DNA of 64,000 bases from Lycium barbarum (Eukaryota; Streptophyta; Magnoliopsida; Solanales; Solanaceae). The translations under genes and the position numbers were made by a program. The stretch covers positions 66,310,884-66,374,883 of the forward strand of contig NC_083338.1 of the NCBI RefSeq assembly GCF_019175385.1, written 5' to 3'. The notes beneath the pieces were generated by a model that made no database searches, was not told where the DNA came from, and was given only the letters and a program-made list of their open reading frames with translations. Within the stretch, counting starts at the first letter, position 1, and every line of letters starts with the position of its first letter. Shown here piece by piece: positions 1-12,700 of this stretch.

Positions 1-239
1 CCAACAACGAAATCCATATTAATCATCTCCCATTTCCAGGCTGGAATTTCCATCTCCTGTAATAATCCACCGGGCTTCTGATGCTCGATCTTAACTTGCT
101 GGCAGTTCGGGCACTGACTAACAAACTCAGCAATATCATGCTTCATGCCATCCCACCAATACAAACACCTGAGATCCCGATACATTTTAGTGGAACCAGG
201 ATGAACAGAATACCGTGCATTATGGGCCTCGCCCATAAT
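1..239 (-). pseudogene. A1 integrase N-terminal zinc domain (partial)
   Basis: Minus-strand translation continues the pol frame past a TAG at 240-242. It reads through an HHCC zinc-binding domain with the hallmark YWWDGMKHDIAEFV and CPNCQQVKIEHQKPGG, ending in MINMDFVV at the window edge. In Ty3 elements this domain helps integrase multimerise and bind LTR ends. Both Cys of the CPNC pair and the upstream HPG-type His are present. The catalytic DDE core is beyond the window. It is part of the same polyprotein as the RT at 240-2135, separated only by the nonsense codon. Confidence 0.85.
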
Positions 240-2135
240 CTACCGCCGTAAGCCCGCAACGTCCGGTACACAGAATCTGCCGTCATATAATAATACTCCT
301 TCAGGCGAGATCTCAAACTGAGTCTTTGCTTTATTAAGAGCCACATCTCTGTACTGAACCAGAATAGGATCCTCAAACTGTCGCTGCTTTACTTCTTCTA
401 TAATGGATGATTCAGCAACTGCACGAACAGAAATCACAGAATCTCCTAAATCCGCCAAACGAACTCCGAGGCTGGCCAGCTGGTGAATATCACGAACCAA
501 ATCTATCTTATCAAATGGTACACCAGCCAGACTGCCTACGGATTTGCGGCTAAGCGCATCAGCTACCACATTGGCTTTCCCCGGATGGTACAGAATATCA
601 ATGTCATAATCCTTTAGTAGCTCAAGCCATCTCTGCTGCCGCAAATTTAGTTCCTTCTGCTTAAAAATATACTGGAGACTCTTATGGTCCGTATAGATAT
701 CAACATGGACCCCATATAAATAATGCCGCCAAATCTTCAAAGCATGAATTACCGCGGCCAACTCAAGATCATGAGTGGGATAATTCTTCTCGTGCGGTCT
801 GAGCTGCCGGGAAGCATAGGCTATAACTCGACCGTGCTGCATCAATACACAACCTATCCCAATACCAGAGGCGTCACAATAGATAACATACCCGTCGGAT
901 CCCTCTGGAAGAGCCAAAACTGGTGCTGTAACCAATCTCTCTTTCAGCATCTGAAAGCTGCGCTCGCAGGCATCTGTCCACTGGAATTTCGCTGCTTTCT
1001 GAGTAAGCCTCATCAGTGGTGCTGCAATAGAAGAAAAATCCTCCACAAACCTGCGATAATACCCAGCTAAACCCAGAAAACGGCGCACCTCTGTCGGTGT
1101 AGTAGGCCTGGGCCAATTCTGCACAGCCTCAATCTTCTGCGTGTCTACCCGAATACCATCTGCGCCGACAATATGGCCCAGGAATGCTACAGAAGTCAAC
1201 CAGAATTCACATTTAGAGAATTTGGCGTATAACTTCTGCTGACGGAGAATACCAAGCACCGTTCTCAAATGATCTGAATGCTCCTCGGCTGATCGCGAGT
1301 AAATCAGAATGTCATCAATAAACACAATAACAAACATGTCCAGAAAAGGCCGAAATACCCGATTTATCAAATCCATAAATACCGCTAGAGCATTAGTCAG
1401 CCCGAAAGACATAACTCTGAACTCGTAATGCCCGTACCGGGTCCTGAAAGCAGTCTTCGTGATATCTGACTCCCGCACTCGCACCTGATAATAACCTGAG
1501 CGCAGATCTATCTTTGAAAAGTATTTAGCACCCTGCAGGTGATCAAACAAATCATCAATCCGGGGGAGGGGATATTTATTCTTTATACTCACCTTATTTA
1601 ATTGCCGATAATCAATACACATCCGCAGTGACCCATTTTTCTTTCTCACAAATAATACCGGCGTTCCCCAGGGTGATGTGCTGGGTCTAATAAAGCCCTT
1701 ATCTAACAAATCTTTCAGCTGCTCCTTCAACTCTTTCAGTTCAGCCGGTGCCATCCTGTACGGAGGAATAGATATAGGCTGCGTGTCTGGCAACAACTCT
1801 ATAGTAAAATCAATATCCCGCTCAGGCGGAAGGGCAGGAAGCTCGTCAGGAAATACATCTGGGAACTCGCTAACAACCGGAACAGATTGGAGGGTAGGTA
1901 TCTCAGCTGCAGTATCGTGCACACGAACCAAATGATAGATATAACCCTTCTGGATCATCCTCTTAGCCTTGAGGTATGAAATAAACTTACCCCTCTGCGA
2001 TGCAGTAGATCCGAACCACTCTATGACTGGTTCCCCTGGAAACTGAAAACGGACTACCTTTTTCTGGCAGTCAACATTAGCATAATAGGAAGACAACCAG
2101 TCCATACCCATAATGGCATCAAACTCAAGCATGTC
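240..2135 (-). pseudogene. A1 reverse transcriptase and RNase H
   Basis: This is a 630-codon open stretch. It begins in the protease-RT linker ([10 protein letters not shown]) and contains the full Ty3 RT with [35 protein letters not shown] and the catalytic FIDD box at 1311-1322. RNase H follows with [17 protein letters not shown] and [10 protein letters not shown], so its catalytic D, E and D are all visible, and it ends near VADALSRKS. These enzymes copy element RNA into cDNA and remove the RNA strand. A TAA (2136-2138) precedes it and a TAG (240-242) follows; otherwise the domain looks intact. Confidence 0.92.
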
Positions 2136-2831
2136 TTACTCTATCAGATCAGCCTTAGTCCAACGATCATAAATAGTCATAGAACAATCCCTATAGATCT
2201 GTCTCGCTATAACAAAATCCCCAACCGGCGTAGCTACCTCAAATGGCTCTATAGGCTCAGACACTATCCCAATTTTACTGGCAACGAGCCGGGAAATATA
2301 TGATAAAGTAGAACCAGGGTCAATCAATGCATATACAGATCTGGAGAAAACCAGTAATGTACCTGTGACGACGTTTGGCGAAGCCTCCTGATCCTGGCGG
2401 CTGGCCAAAGCATATATGCGGTTCGAGGGACCGCTAGAACCTGAAACGCCACCGCGGCCTCGACCGCGTCCCGCCGGTGTCGGCGCACCTCGCCCTGCAG
2501 GGCGTGCAACAGATGGAGCAGATGATGAACCGGTGGCTGACCCTGTCGGCTGAGCCACACTACCAGAACCGCTGGCCAACGGACAATCACTCATAAAATG
2601 GCCCTGACCACCGCACGAAAAACAAGCTCCAGTAGCTCGATAACACTCCCCAGGATGAGACTTCCCGCAATGAGAACAACGGGGCCTGGGTGGTCTGGTC
2701 TGGCTGGGACCTCTAGTCATCTGTGAACTTGTCGCTCTGGAGCTCTGACCGGCCCCAGACGGTCCCGCACTGTCAAATCTCCGGCTCCCTGACTAAGTAC
2801 TCCGGCTGGAAGGAGGAAGCTGTCTACCTGA
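2136..2831 (-). pseudogene. A1 nucleocapsid zinc knuckle and protease
   Basis: It shares a frame with gag upstream and RT downstream. A CX2CX4HX4C knuckle (CFSCGGQGHFMSDC) for RNA binding is preceded by a second Cys-rich patch (CSHCGKSHPGEC), then a Gly/Arg-rich RGRGRGG linker, then the aspartic protease with ALIDPGSTLSYIS. The active site is D-P-G rather than the textbook D-S/T-G; element B1 has the same DPG, while F and G have DSG. Nonsense codons lie at 2832-2834, 2793-2795 and 2136-2138. Confidence 0.88.
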
Positions 2832-3794
2832 CTACTGCTGCTGAGGCTGTCCGCCCCGAAAATCTCCAGAATAACTTGCGGACCTAGCCCTCTTGGGCGG
2901 CCTCCTATCCCGATCTCTACCAGAATGATCAGACCTGTGACGATCCTCCATACCCATCGCATAGGCCTGAAGTCGGGCAATGTCCATATCTGTCTGCAAT
3001 GACACTGCCATACAGCCGCCGATCAAATACCGATCCAATCCCATAACATATCTGTGCATCCGATCGAACATATCTGCTACCACGGCCGGTGCATATCGGG
3101 CCAGAGAATCAAACTCAAGATTATACTCGCGAACACTCCGACCCCTCTGCTGCAAATGTAAGAATCGGTCGGCCCGTGCCCGCCGCAACTCTGGGGGTAG
3201 AAAGTGGCGGGTTAAAGCAGTCACAAACTGGTCCCACGAAGCTGGGGGAGCACCCTCACCCCTGGATAACTCCCAAGTCTCATACCAGTGAGTGGCAACA
3301 TCTCGAAGCCTGTGCGAAGCCAGCTCGACCGACTCGGTCTCTGAAGCTCTGACCAAGTCCAGTGAGCGCCGCATCCCCCGAATAAAGTCATGGGGGTCCT
3401 CGTCGGGCTTAGACCCGAAAAACTCTGGAGGGCCATATAACAAAAACGCCCGAACTCTCAGGCTGTCCCGCCTGTCATCATCATCATCATCCCTCCGCCC
3501 GCGTCGGCGAGCCTGTCCTGCCACCAGTGTAGTCAGCAACTGTACAGCCTCCCTCAGGGCCCTATCCTCCGCCCCTGGCTGAGGAGCTGGAGTCTCAGGA
3601 GCGGGTACACGGACCTCTGGATCTGCTGAAGGTCCTGCTCCAGGCTGTACTAGTGGGGGTGTAGCAGACCCCTCAGAATGAGGCACAACCTCAGGAAAAT
3701 CATAAACACGAGCCCGGGTAGCTCGCTGTGCCTGACTAGTCTCTCCCATCCTCGCTTTGCCCTTCTGGGCCGTCGTTGCCTTCTTCGGAGGCAT
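2832..3794 (-). pseudogene. A1 gag capsid region
   Basis: The start is taken at MPPKKATTAQKGK (ATG at 3794), because B1, F and G begin with the same MP(P/V)K motif; an in-frame ATG four codons upstream is unsupported elsewhere. A basic N-terminus is followed by a Pro-rich stretch and the capsid core: FFGSKPDEDPHDFI, SHRLRDVATHWYETW, DQFVTALTRHFLPPELRRAR, and REYNLEFDSLARYAP. These are the usual signatures of Tekay-type retrotransposon gag, which forms virus-like particles. An aspartate run follows a poly-Arg patch. The frame ends at a TAG (2832-2834) just before the nucleocapsid. Confidence 0.9.
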
Positions 3795-3903
3795 CACTGC
3801 AAACACAATAACGAGTCAGATCAGAATCACCCTAATAGCACAGCTCTATCGCACAATCTAAGATCCCAAAGAAAGTAACATCCTAAATGCCCTGTAGCTT
3901 CCC

Positions 3904-3937
3904 GTTTATAGATGCGGTGCACAACACATCGATAAAC
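3904..3937 (-). other. A1 leader hairpin with GTGCAC loop (dimerization-type)
   Basis: On the minus strand the outer arm GTTTAT pairs with ATAAAC. The inner arm GATGTG pairs with CGCATC, including one G.U pair. The 8-base loop TTGTGCAC contains the palindrome GTGCAC. The same structure sits just after the PBS in B1, G, F and A2. Function is inferred from structure only. Confidence 0.6.
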
Positions 3938-3981
3938 AAGACTCTACGAGACACGGCCTGTAGACATTCCGAGGACAAACT

Positions 3982-3993
3982 GCTCTGATACCA
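3982..3993 (-). other. A1 primer binding site (initiator Met tRNA type)
   Basis: The minus strand reads TGGTATCAGAGC, complementary to the 3' end of plant initiator methionine tRNA, four bases inside the LTR end. It primes minus-strand DNA synthesis. Confidence 0.9.
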
Positions 3994-3997
3994 CTTT

Positions 3998-6747
3998 TGT
4001 CACGACCCAGCCCCGTGGGCCGCGACTGGCACCCTACCTGGGTACCCAGACAAAATCGCACATTCATTTACCGAATCCAAACTTATTTCAAAATTTCATA
4101 AAAGTCATATCAAACATAATTTATATCAAAATATGTCTTAGGCGGTCGCACATATCATAATATCATATCGAATCCGAAAGGAGCGGCGGAATAGACATCG
4201 CCGGTCATAAGTGCAAATATAAGCATAAGGGTCATTTAGGGCCATCATAACAAACGGACCGCTTTAAGACCAAATATCAAAGTCAAACAAACACATATAG
4301 GACCCTCGCCCCACAAACATGACTACAGGCCTCTACGGATCCAAAACAAAGACATATGGCGAGACAGGGCCCCACCGTACCCGAATATTCAAATGTACAA
4401 AATATACATAGCAAAAGATGTCTGTACCAGAAGTGGACTCCTGATCAAGGAGGAGTACTCCGAAATAGCAGAAAAGTGAAGCCTACGGTTGAGGATCACC
4501 AATGTCTGTACCTGCGGGCATGAAACGCAGCCCCCAAAGAAAGGGGGTCAGTACGAAATATGTACTTCGTATGTAAAGCACGGAGTATAGAAATATGAGC
4601 CAAAACTGAAAGCAAACCGGATATCAAAGGGAAGTACCAATCAGTATGTCAAAATCCGTATCAAATCATATACATATACATAATGCAAACGAAATCATGC
4701 AAACGCTCAAGAACGTGGTCGCCACTCCGACGCTGGCGCCACACACAGCATAACACCAGAAGGTTTCGAATCTCAGTACATCCCCGAACACAAACATAAG
4801 TGAGCGTATCGCATCACTAGCCATATCACAGCATAACTCCAAACGGAACCCGGCCCTATGGCGAGGCCTCGGGAACCGTAACACAGCATACGGCCGAATT
4901 ATCATAGGGCGCACGAATCATAACCGGCCCGGGAACCGGTGAACGAAGTCATAGTAAGGCACGAGCAGAGTCGTGAGCAAACAAATGCAAATCATATTTC
5001 AAAATAGCCTTTCAAAACATAATGATTTCATAAGTCATTTTATAATCCAAAATGAACGAATACTTAGCTAATACGAAGGTTTACTTCACAAAAAGTTTCC
5101 AAAGTGGTGCGTATGGCACAAAACGTAATTTAACATATCATAATAATCAAAACATATTTCATAGGGGGAAGTTCCAAAACCGAAGATTTCAAATCAAACT
5201 TTGTCCAATAGGAAAGCCCAATAGGACAAATAGGGCGTCTCGGGGTTAGCGGGCCCACCTCGAGTCAAATTGAGGTGGCGAACATAATTTACGAACAGTT
5301 AGAGGCCAAAAGGTCATACATAATCATTTCCAAGTGACCCGATCACATTTCGATAGGTTTCGGACATTTGGTTGCATTCTAGCCAAAATAGAGCCTTTAG
5401 GCTTCAATTGAATTGAATGAATAGTAACCTTTTTGTGAATCGGGTTTCGAGGAGCAGAATTGCTCCGGAGGTTCCAATATTCACCTAACATACTAAGACA
5501 TGCCAAACGAAGACGTGGGGAGCTTTACATACCTTATAGACGTCTTATGCTCTCCTTAAAATCAAATCCCGTTTCGTCTGAAATCTGCAAATGGTCAAAG
5601 TTACCAATTTGAGATTCTTAGGCTTAAAATTCCCATTAACTTGATTTTTGTCTACCGAAATTTCGGCAGCATTTCCCCTATAAATCTAACACCCCCGAGA
5701 TTTAGCTCGGCTCAAAATACATCAACAACAACAACCCAAACATCATCAAACAACACAAACCATAATCAAATCATTCTAGCTTCAAAGTTCTACCTTATTA
5801 CACAAGTTGACAACTTTCATTCAAACTTCAAAATTCCAAATCTATATCCACATTATTTTATTCATTCACTCATTCAAGATTATTCAATCACATGCCAAAT
5901 ATGTTCCAAACCATATACGAAATTTCCCGAAATTCATTACTTTCCTTATTCCATTCAAAACATCAAAATTTACGACAAACATTCTAACTTGCATTGTTTC
6001 ATTCCGAATTCATTAACATCAACCATTAGTCACATTTAAAGTCTTTAGTATCAAAGATATACAATGATATACGCAAATATACAAAAGGTATACACTTTCC
6101 CGTAATGATCCGAAATCCTTTTCCAACGCCAATTCAATTCCTTAAACGTTCATTTACGACATAAAGGTCGCAACGACACATTGAACAAACTAACAAGATC
6201 AAATTCACACTTCTTTCTCCTCCTTAGGCACACGGCCACAACACCTTATACACACACACCCACGGTTTTCTACACACATCAAAACTACGGGATTCTCATC
6301 TATTCTCAACACAAAGGCTTGGGTAATTTTTTTCTTTCTCCTCAAAGGGTTCGGCCGAGAGTATTATTATTGCTCTAAGTGAGTTGTGATTTTTTTCTTG
6401 AAATTTCCTAAGAGCTACATTGATATATATCCAAACTTAAGGTCACATGCATAGCACATGACCATTAAAATGGGTTTTGGGCCATGCCAATATGGCAGGC
6501 CACCCCAAAGACTTGGGCCTCAATTTTGTATTCAATTTTCTTGGCCCATTTCATTAAAATCCCGTTTTGTAATTCCCGAAACTAATTTTCGAAATTCCAA
6601 ATTTACCCTCGGCCTTCCCCGATGTCTTAACATTAATGATTTCATAACCAACATAGTCATGTCAACTAGAATCAAAATATTTCCTTATAACATACAAGTC
6701 TTACTTATTTCTCGATTTCCCATTATACGACAACGCGGGACATAACA
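3998..6747 (-). repeat. A1 5' LTR (family A, 2750 bp)
   Basis: Read on the minus strand, it starts TGTTATGTCC at 6747 and ends GGGTCGTGACA at 3998, directly before the PBS. It is homologous to the LTR of A2 (41708-45053): both share the segment around CTGCCGAAATTTCGG and the terminal part with CGGGGCCCTGTC. The mid-LTR double hairpin lies at 4531-4567, with a C5/G5 stem at 4531-4547 and CAGTAC pairing with GTACT. Open frames inside it show no protein similarity I recognise. Confidence 0.88.
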
Positions 6748-7758
6748 GTTCATCAAATCCATAAATGCTGTCGGTGCATTAGTTAGCCCAAATGACATTA
6801 TCTGGAACTCAAAATGACCATATCTTGTTCTGAAGGCTGTCTTAGCGATATCTTTCTCCCTAACTCTCACTTGATGATACCCGGACCTCAAATCGATCTT
6901 TGAAAACCATTTGGCACCTTGTAATTAGTCAAATAAGTCATCAATCCTCGGGAGAGGATACTTGTTCTTAATCGTCACTTTATTCAATTGTCGATAATCA
7001 ATACACATTCTCAAAGAGCCATCTTTCTTTCGTACGAACAATACGGGTGCTCCTCACGGGAATGAACTAGGCCTAATAAAGCCTTTCTCAAGCAAGTCTT
7101 TCAATTTCTCCTTCAACTCTTTCAATTCTGCGGGTGCCATTCTATAAGGAGGGATAGATATAGGCTTAGTGCCCGGCAACACATCAATAGCAAAGTCAAT
7201 CTCCCGCTCGGGAGGAAGGCCTGGAATCTCTTCTGGGAACACATTCGGAAATTCATTCACCACGGGAACTGACTGAAGAGTGGGCGATTCAGCTTCTATA
7301 TCTTGAACCCGAACTAGATGATAGATACATGCTTTCGTGATCATTTTCCTTGCCTTTAGATAGGAAATAAACCTTCCTTTTGGTGACGCCGTATTCCCTT
7401 TTCATTCTAGAACTGGATCTCCCAGAAATTGAAAACGAACCATTTTCATTCTACAATCAACATTGGCATAGCAAGAAGCCAACCAATCCATACCCATGAT
7501 AACATCAAAGTCTACCATCTTTAGCTCATGCAAGTCAACTATAGTACGACGGTCACAAATCACAACTATACAATTTCTATATACCCAGTTATCTATTATC
7601 GATTCACCAACGCGTGTGGACACCTCAAAAGGTTTGGTCGACTTCGACTCGACTCTAAATCGACCCGCAACATACGGAGTAACATATGACAATGTGGAGC
7701 CCGGATCAATCAAAGCATATACATCATGAGAAAATACCGATAATATACCTGTGACCAC
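6748..7758 (-). pseudogene. B1 protease and RT, broken by A1
   Basis: Minus-strand reading gives the protease motif ALIDPGSTLSYVTPYVA, then [19 protein letters not shown], the linker PVVNEFPNVFPEEIPGLPPE and the RT start [17 protein letters not shown]. After a stop near 7054 it continues with [35 protein letters not shown] and [16 protein letters not shown], where A1 begins. The FIDD catalytic box and everything after it are therefore detached to the left of the window. In-frame stops occur near 7400, 7054 and 6925. Confidence 0.87.
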
Positions 7759-9131
7759 ATCAGGAGAAGACTCAAGATCTTGGCGTCAAGCCAAAGCATA
7801 AACACGGTGCTGAGGACCGCTAGAACTGGAACTCTCCCTCTACCTCTACCATGGCCGACTGGCGCATGTGAACCTGGCCCCATAGGGCGCATAGAAGATG
7901 AAGATCCGGCTACTGACCCTGAAGGCTGGGTCCTACCTCTACCATGAATCGAAGGGCAATCACGCATAATATGGCTTGGTTGACCACACGAATAGCAAGC
8001 CTCTGAACCCAATCGGCATTGACCCCAATGCAACTCCCACACTGGGAACATCGTGGTATGGGTAGCCTCACCTGACCCGAATCTCCTCTGAACTGAGACC
8101 CTGAAAAAGCCTGACTCGGCCTGGAACAAGTAGATCTATCAAATCTCTGGCCTAAAAACTGTGGAGGTGCACTAGTCATAGAATAGCCTGAATGTCTGGA
8201 AAACTGCTGCATGTGCCCGCCTTTAAACTCACTCATCATACCCGAAAATATGGCCCTCTTACCATGTCCTCTATCATGCTCACGTTCACTTCTCTGCTGC
8301 TCCAGGCTTTCTTCTAAGTTCTGAGCATGGGCCTGAATGCATCAATATCCATGTTGTCCTGAAGGGACGCAGTAAAGCACCTATCCATCAAATGTTGCCC
8401 TAGGCCCTTCACAAATCGGTGCACTCGGTCACCCATATCCGCTACCATGGCCGAAGCATACCTAGACAAAGAGTTGAAGCGGAGATTATACTCTAAAGCA
8501 CTCATGCTACCTTGCTTCAAGTTCAATAATTTATCGGCCCTAGCTCGCCGAACTTCCGGAGGCATATAGTGTCGGAGAAAAGCATAAAAAAACTCTTGCC
8601 ATACCGGGGGAGGTGCATTGGCTCTCCGTGAAGCCATCCAAATCGTGTACCAATGGATCGAGACATCTCTCAATCTATATGATGCTAACTCCACCGATTC
8701 GTTGTCCGAAGCATGTATCAACCGAAGCGTCCTCAACATACCATCAATAAAGTACTGAGGGTCCTCATCCGGCTTTGACCCAAAGAATTCCGGAGGGTTC
8801 AAAGAAATGAAGTCACGGGCCCTTGCACTAACAGCCCTATCACCTTGCCCTGCACTTTCCCGCTGAGTCTGAGCAGCAACCAACTGAGTAAGCAAATAAT
8901 GGCCTCTTTTACATCTTGGCCTGAAGCTTCTGGTGGAGGAGCCGGAGGTGCTGGAGCTGGGGCTGAGGCTCCCTCACGCTCCTCTAATATAGGTGCTGAA
9001 CGAGAGGACTGAGATTGAGCCGCACTCTGGGACTCGCTTTCCTCTGCTACCGGTGGCGGTGCTTTTTTAGCCTGCTTTTCCGCCTCCGTCTTGCCTTTTT
9101 GGGCTGCTGTAGCCTTTTTCTTTACAGGCAT
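7759..9131 (-). pseudogene. B1 gag with nucleocapsid, frameshifted
   Basis: The start is at [14 protein letters not shown] (ATG at 9131), matching the start used in A1, F and G. A Pro/Ala-rich region is followed by a frameshift near 8895. The capsid core then reads PPEFFGSKPDEDPQYFIDGM, SYRLRDVSIHWYTIW, PPEVRRARADKLLNLKQ and YNLRFNSLSRYASAMVADMG. Further frame changes near 8330, near 8030 and near 7790 move the CCHC knuckle (CYSCGQPSHIMRDC) and the Gly/Arg linker into other frames. No functional gag can be made. Confidence 0.85.
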
Positions 9132-9245
9132 CTCTGAAATACACAACACACGGTTAAGGAACAAGAAGTTCTTATATCATAGCTCTATCGCACGATTCTT
9201 ATGAAGAAAGAAGGTCATTTATTCCTAAAATGCCCGCAGCTTCTT

Positions 9246-9278
9246 GTTTATAAGTGTGGCGCGCAACACACCCATAAC
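9246..9278 (-). other. B1 leader hairpin with GCGCGC loop
   Basis: On the minus strand GTGTG pairs with CACAC around the loop TTGCGCGC. The outer arm GGTTAT against ATAAAC has one mismatch. This is the same position and shape as in G and F. Confidence 0.55.
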
Positions 9279-9324
9279 CAAGATGCTACTAGACACGGCT
9301 CGTAGACACACCCTAGGACTGAAC

Positions 9325-9336
9325 TGCTCTGATACA
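9325..9336 (-). other. B1 primer binding site, one mismatch
   Basis: The minus strand reads TTGTATCAGAGC next to the LTR end, so one base differs from the initiator-Met tRNA complement. This is probably decay after insertion. Confidence 0.8.
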
Positions 9337-9701
9337 ACTTTTGTCACGACCCGACTGGAGGGGCCGCGACGAGCACCCGGTGCTAGCCCACCCGGGTACC
9401 CCTTGTCTTACACTTACACTTATATTTAGGTGAGCCACATAATAAAACATATATTTCTATTTATCCATCATGCTTGTCCCATTGGACAACAACATCTTTT
9501 ATAACGTCATAGGCATCTCTGCCGTATCAATGTACATGAGCCGACAAAGCTAAAAAAATGATATACAAAATATAGGCCGACAAGGCTAGACATATCTAAC
9601 CATATACACATGTCTACGAGCCTGTATGGAGAGTATAACATATCATATAGGCGGGACAGGACCCCACTATATCAAAAATTATGTACACAAAAGAATAAGT
9701 A

Positions 9702-12700
9702 TGTCACGACCCAACCACATAGGCCGTGACTAGTGCCCGAGTTGGACACTCATATCCCCTGTTAACAATAGTCTTTTATAACCAGCGTATTATGAACTTA
9801 TTTGTATAAAAAGGCAGGACGTTATTTTAAAGCTGTCACAATTCTGTATGTCGTAGGCACCTGTCTCCTTAGGAGTTACGATCTTCAACAACAACATATA
9901 TATATCTACGCAAGCCGACAAGGCTGCCACTACACGCAACATCCCAAACATATATATATATGCAAGCCGACAAGGCTGCCATTAAGAATGGGTACGCCCC
10001 AAACATAAGTCGTATTCATACAACGCAACAACAACTATATACAGACCCACACAAATGTCCACAGACCTCTAAGAGTACTGACAATATCATATGACGGGAC
10101 AGGGCCCCGCCGTACCCCAAATAAACACATACATATACAACAAAAGGGAGTTATACCACAAGCTAGGCTCCGGAACAAAGGAGCACTTCAAAGTAGCTGA
10201 ATAGCTATCCTAGGCTGGTGGATCTCCGAAACGAGCGTCTGTACCTGCGAGCATGAACGCAGCCCCCCGAAGAAAGGGGGTCAGTACGAAATATGTACTG
10301 AGCATGTAAAGCATGAAATATTGTAATAGACTCATACTGAGACAAGGTGTGTAGGACCCAATGCAACAAACAGAAATTCATAAAACTTACCTTTGAACAT
10401 AATTCATCTGTATCGTTCTCATATCAATATCAATATAGAGTTTTGTAATCAAAGCTGAATAATCATTCTGTATATAACATATATAACGTGTCCCGGCCCT
10501 CTAGTGAGGGGCTCGGTAATTAAAATCGTGGCATCATAAACATGTACATATACGTGTCCCGGCCCTTTAGTGAGGGTCTCGGTGAATAATGAACATATGC
10601 CCTCGTGGCCGCAATCCCCATATCATCATGTCCTCATATCATCATATCATCATATATATCTAACGTGTCCCGGCCCTCTAGTGAGGGACTCGGTGAATAA
10701 TGTAATAAATATGCGCACGAAAACGTGTCCTGGCCCGGGACTCAGTGAAGGACGTAACGGTAAGCACGAGCAGAGTAATAAGCAACCACATACATACAAA
10801 TCATCTTTTGAGACTCAATAGATAAGTAAACTAATCAGCTCTCAAGTATCAGGATAATGATCATATTAAGTTCTTTCTAAATTCACTACAAACTATAACA
10901 AAGAACGTTTCAGATTTCATGTACATGTATCAATTTAACATGGTGTAGCTTTTGAAAGCCAAGTATGCCTCTAATTATGCAATTCTTTAAGAGTAGGAAC
11001 TTCTATACATCATTTATTAGTCAATCATATAGTAGGCTCGAGACAATAACATTAAGGAATGAATAGAATCATAAGTTATGCTTGGAACTAGAGAGTAGAA
11101 TTTACCCCAAGGTTCATATCATTTCTTACTTACGTCTAGGACATGCCAAGAAAAAGAAGGAATAGGATTTACATACCTTTAGCGTTTAGTCGTATTATAA
11201 CTCGTACTCGCTGCCCAATAGTACCTTATCCTATATCAAGATATCAAGAGTTACGATTAGTCCACGAGGGAATTCAATACGTGTATTTTAACGATAATAA
11301 TCCCTTTCTAACATTTTGACGATGTTTTCCTTATATCCAAACCAACTACATACAACCAATCCAACATCAATAATGATACGTTCAATACCAACCTGGACAG
11401 CCCACATAACATTCCAAACAGCCCACATTCACAATTTTCAATAACGACTTACATACGGCTACTACATTCTCAAGTTACTCCTAATAGTCCGTAGCCTTAA
11501 CGTTTTCATGTAACAACTTTACAACAGCCCAAACAACATAAATACAGCATACATTCTTAATTATCATCAATCGCCCAAGCTCAATAAGAACAACAACGAC
11601 ACACCCAAAACAGTCCCTAACCGATCAACATGGAAGTGCCCGAAATTCTTGCAAACGTTTACGAACATACCAATCAAACCACATACGATTCTTACACATT
11701 ATTTCTTATCTTATTTTCATATAATTTCAGTGAAATACGACCAGCAGTCACACGACATTTACATCTTTAATTCGTACGCAAATAAGCTACATTGTCATCA
11801 CTAAAATCTTTACAACAGCCCACAAACAATTTTAGTTCCAACTCTAACCATTAAATACCTTAATTTCCATCATAAAATTCATGACAACAACCATCAAAAT
11901 ACCAAGTAAAATCAGTTCACTATCTTCCACACAAAACAGTCCACTACACGGCCACAATTCCACAAATAACAAGTTCATATCAACACAACTTCACCTTTAA
12001 CCCTCCAATTCTTTTCATTCTTTTTACCATGCAATCTATGATAGCAACAACCATAATTATTAAATAAAATCAGTCCATTATTCCACACCAAACAGTCCCC
12101 CTACGGGTTCCACAATGTCTCAACATCAACACACAATTTCACACATGTAATTCACATTTACACATGCACAACATACCCAAATCACCCCCAAAACAGCCTC
12201 TACGGCTATAACAATATTTCAACACCAACATTCATAATTTCATACATGCAATGTACATTTACATATTCACAACACATCCAAATTCGTCCTAAAACAGTCC
12301 CTACGGCTCAACAACATTCCAACACCAACATTCGAAATCTCATGCATGCAATTCATGTTCACCAAGTTACAACCATACTTCATCATCAACACCTATAATT
12401 CCATGGCTACTATCACGCTCAAACATCAACACACCTAATTGCATGGATTCAATTTACATTTGCACATTTATAACACGTCCAAATCCTTACTAAAAACGTG
12501 TAAAAAGATTATCAATTCGTACCTTAACAATCTAACTTCTCAACTTGGCTAGAATTTGATGACTTGAACTAATACTTGTTCTTGTTGCTCCAATGGCTAC
12601 TCCACGTTGCTATGCACCTCCCTAAGGGTTGAAACACCTTGGAAAATATTTTTTTGTGAATCAAAATGGAGAGTTCAAATCTGACCGTGAGCTTATAAGA

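Larger units (their letters stand above)
1..6747 (-). mobile_element. Element A1: Ty3/gypsy chromovirus (Tekay-like), 5' part
   Basis: This is the 5' two-thirds of a minus-strand Ty3/gypsy element cut by the window start. Read on the minus strand it has a 5' LTR (6747-3998), a PBS, a leader, gag, CCHC, protease, RT, RNase H and the integrase zinc domain. The integrase core, chromodomain and 3' LTR lie left of the window. It inserted into the RT gene of element B1: B1's RT reading stops at 6748 exactly where the A1 LTR begins with TGTTATGTCC on the minus strand. The right-hand target-site copy should be 6748-6752 (GTTCA); its partner is outside the window. The coding frame has no frameshift, only stop codons, so A1 is moderately old. 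Confidence 0.9.

Noticed and set aside
723..1070. Plus-strand open frame of 115 codons
   Set aside because: It lies antisense to the well-supported RNase H/RT of A1 and has no recognisable domain.
5641..6039. A 132-codon plus-strand frame in A1's LTR
   Set aside because: Low-complexity composition, antisense to the LTR, and not conserved in the A2 LTR.
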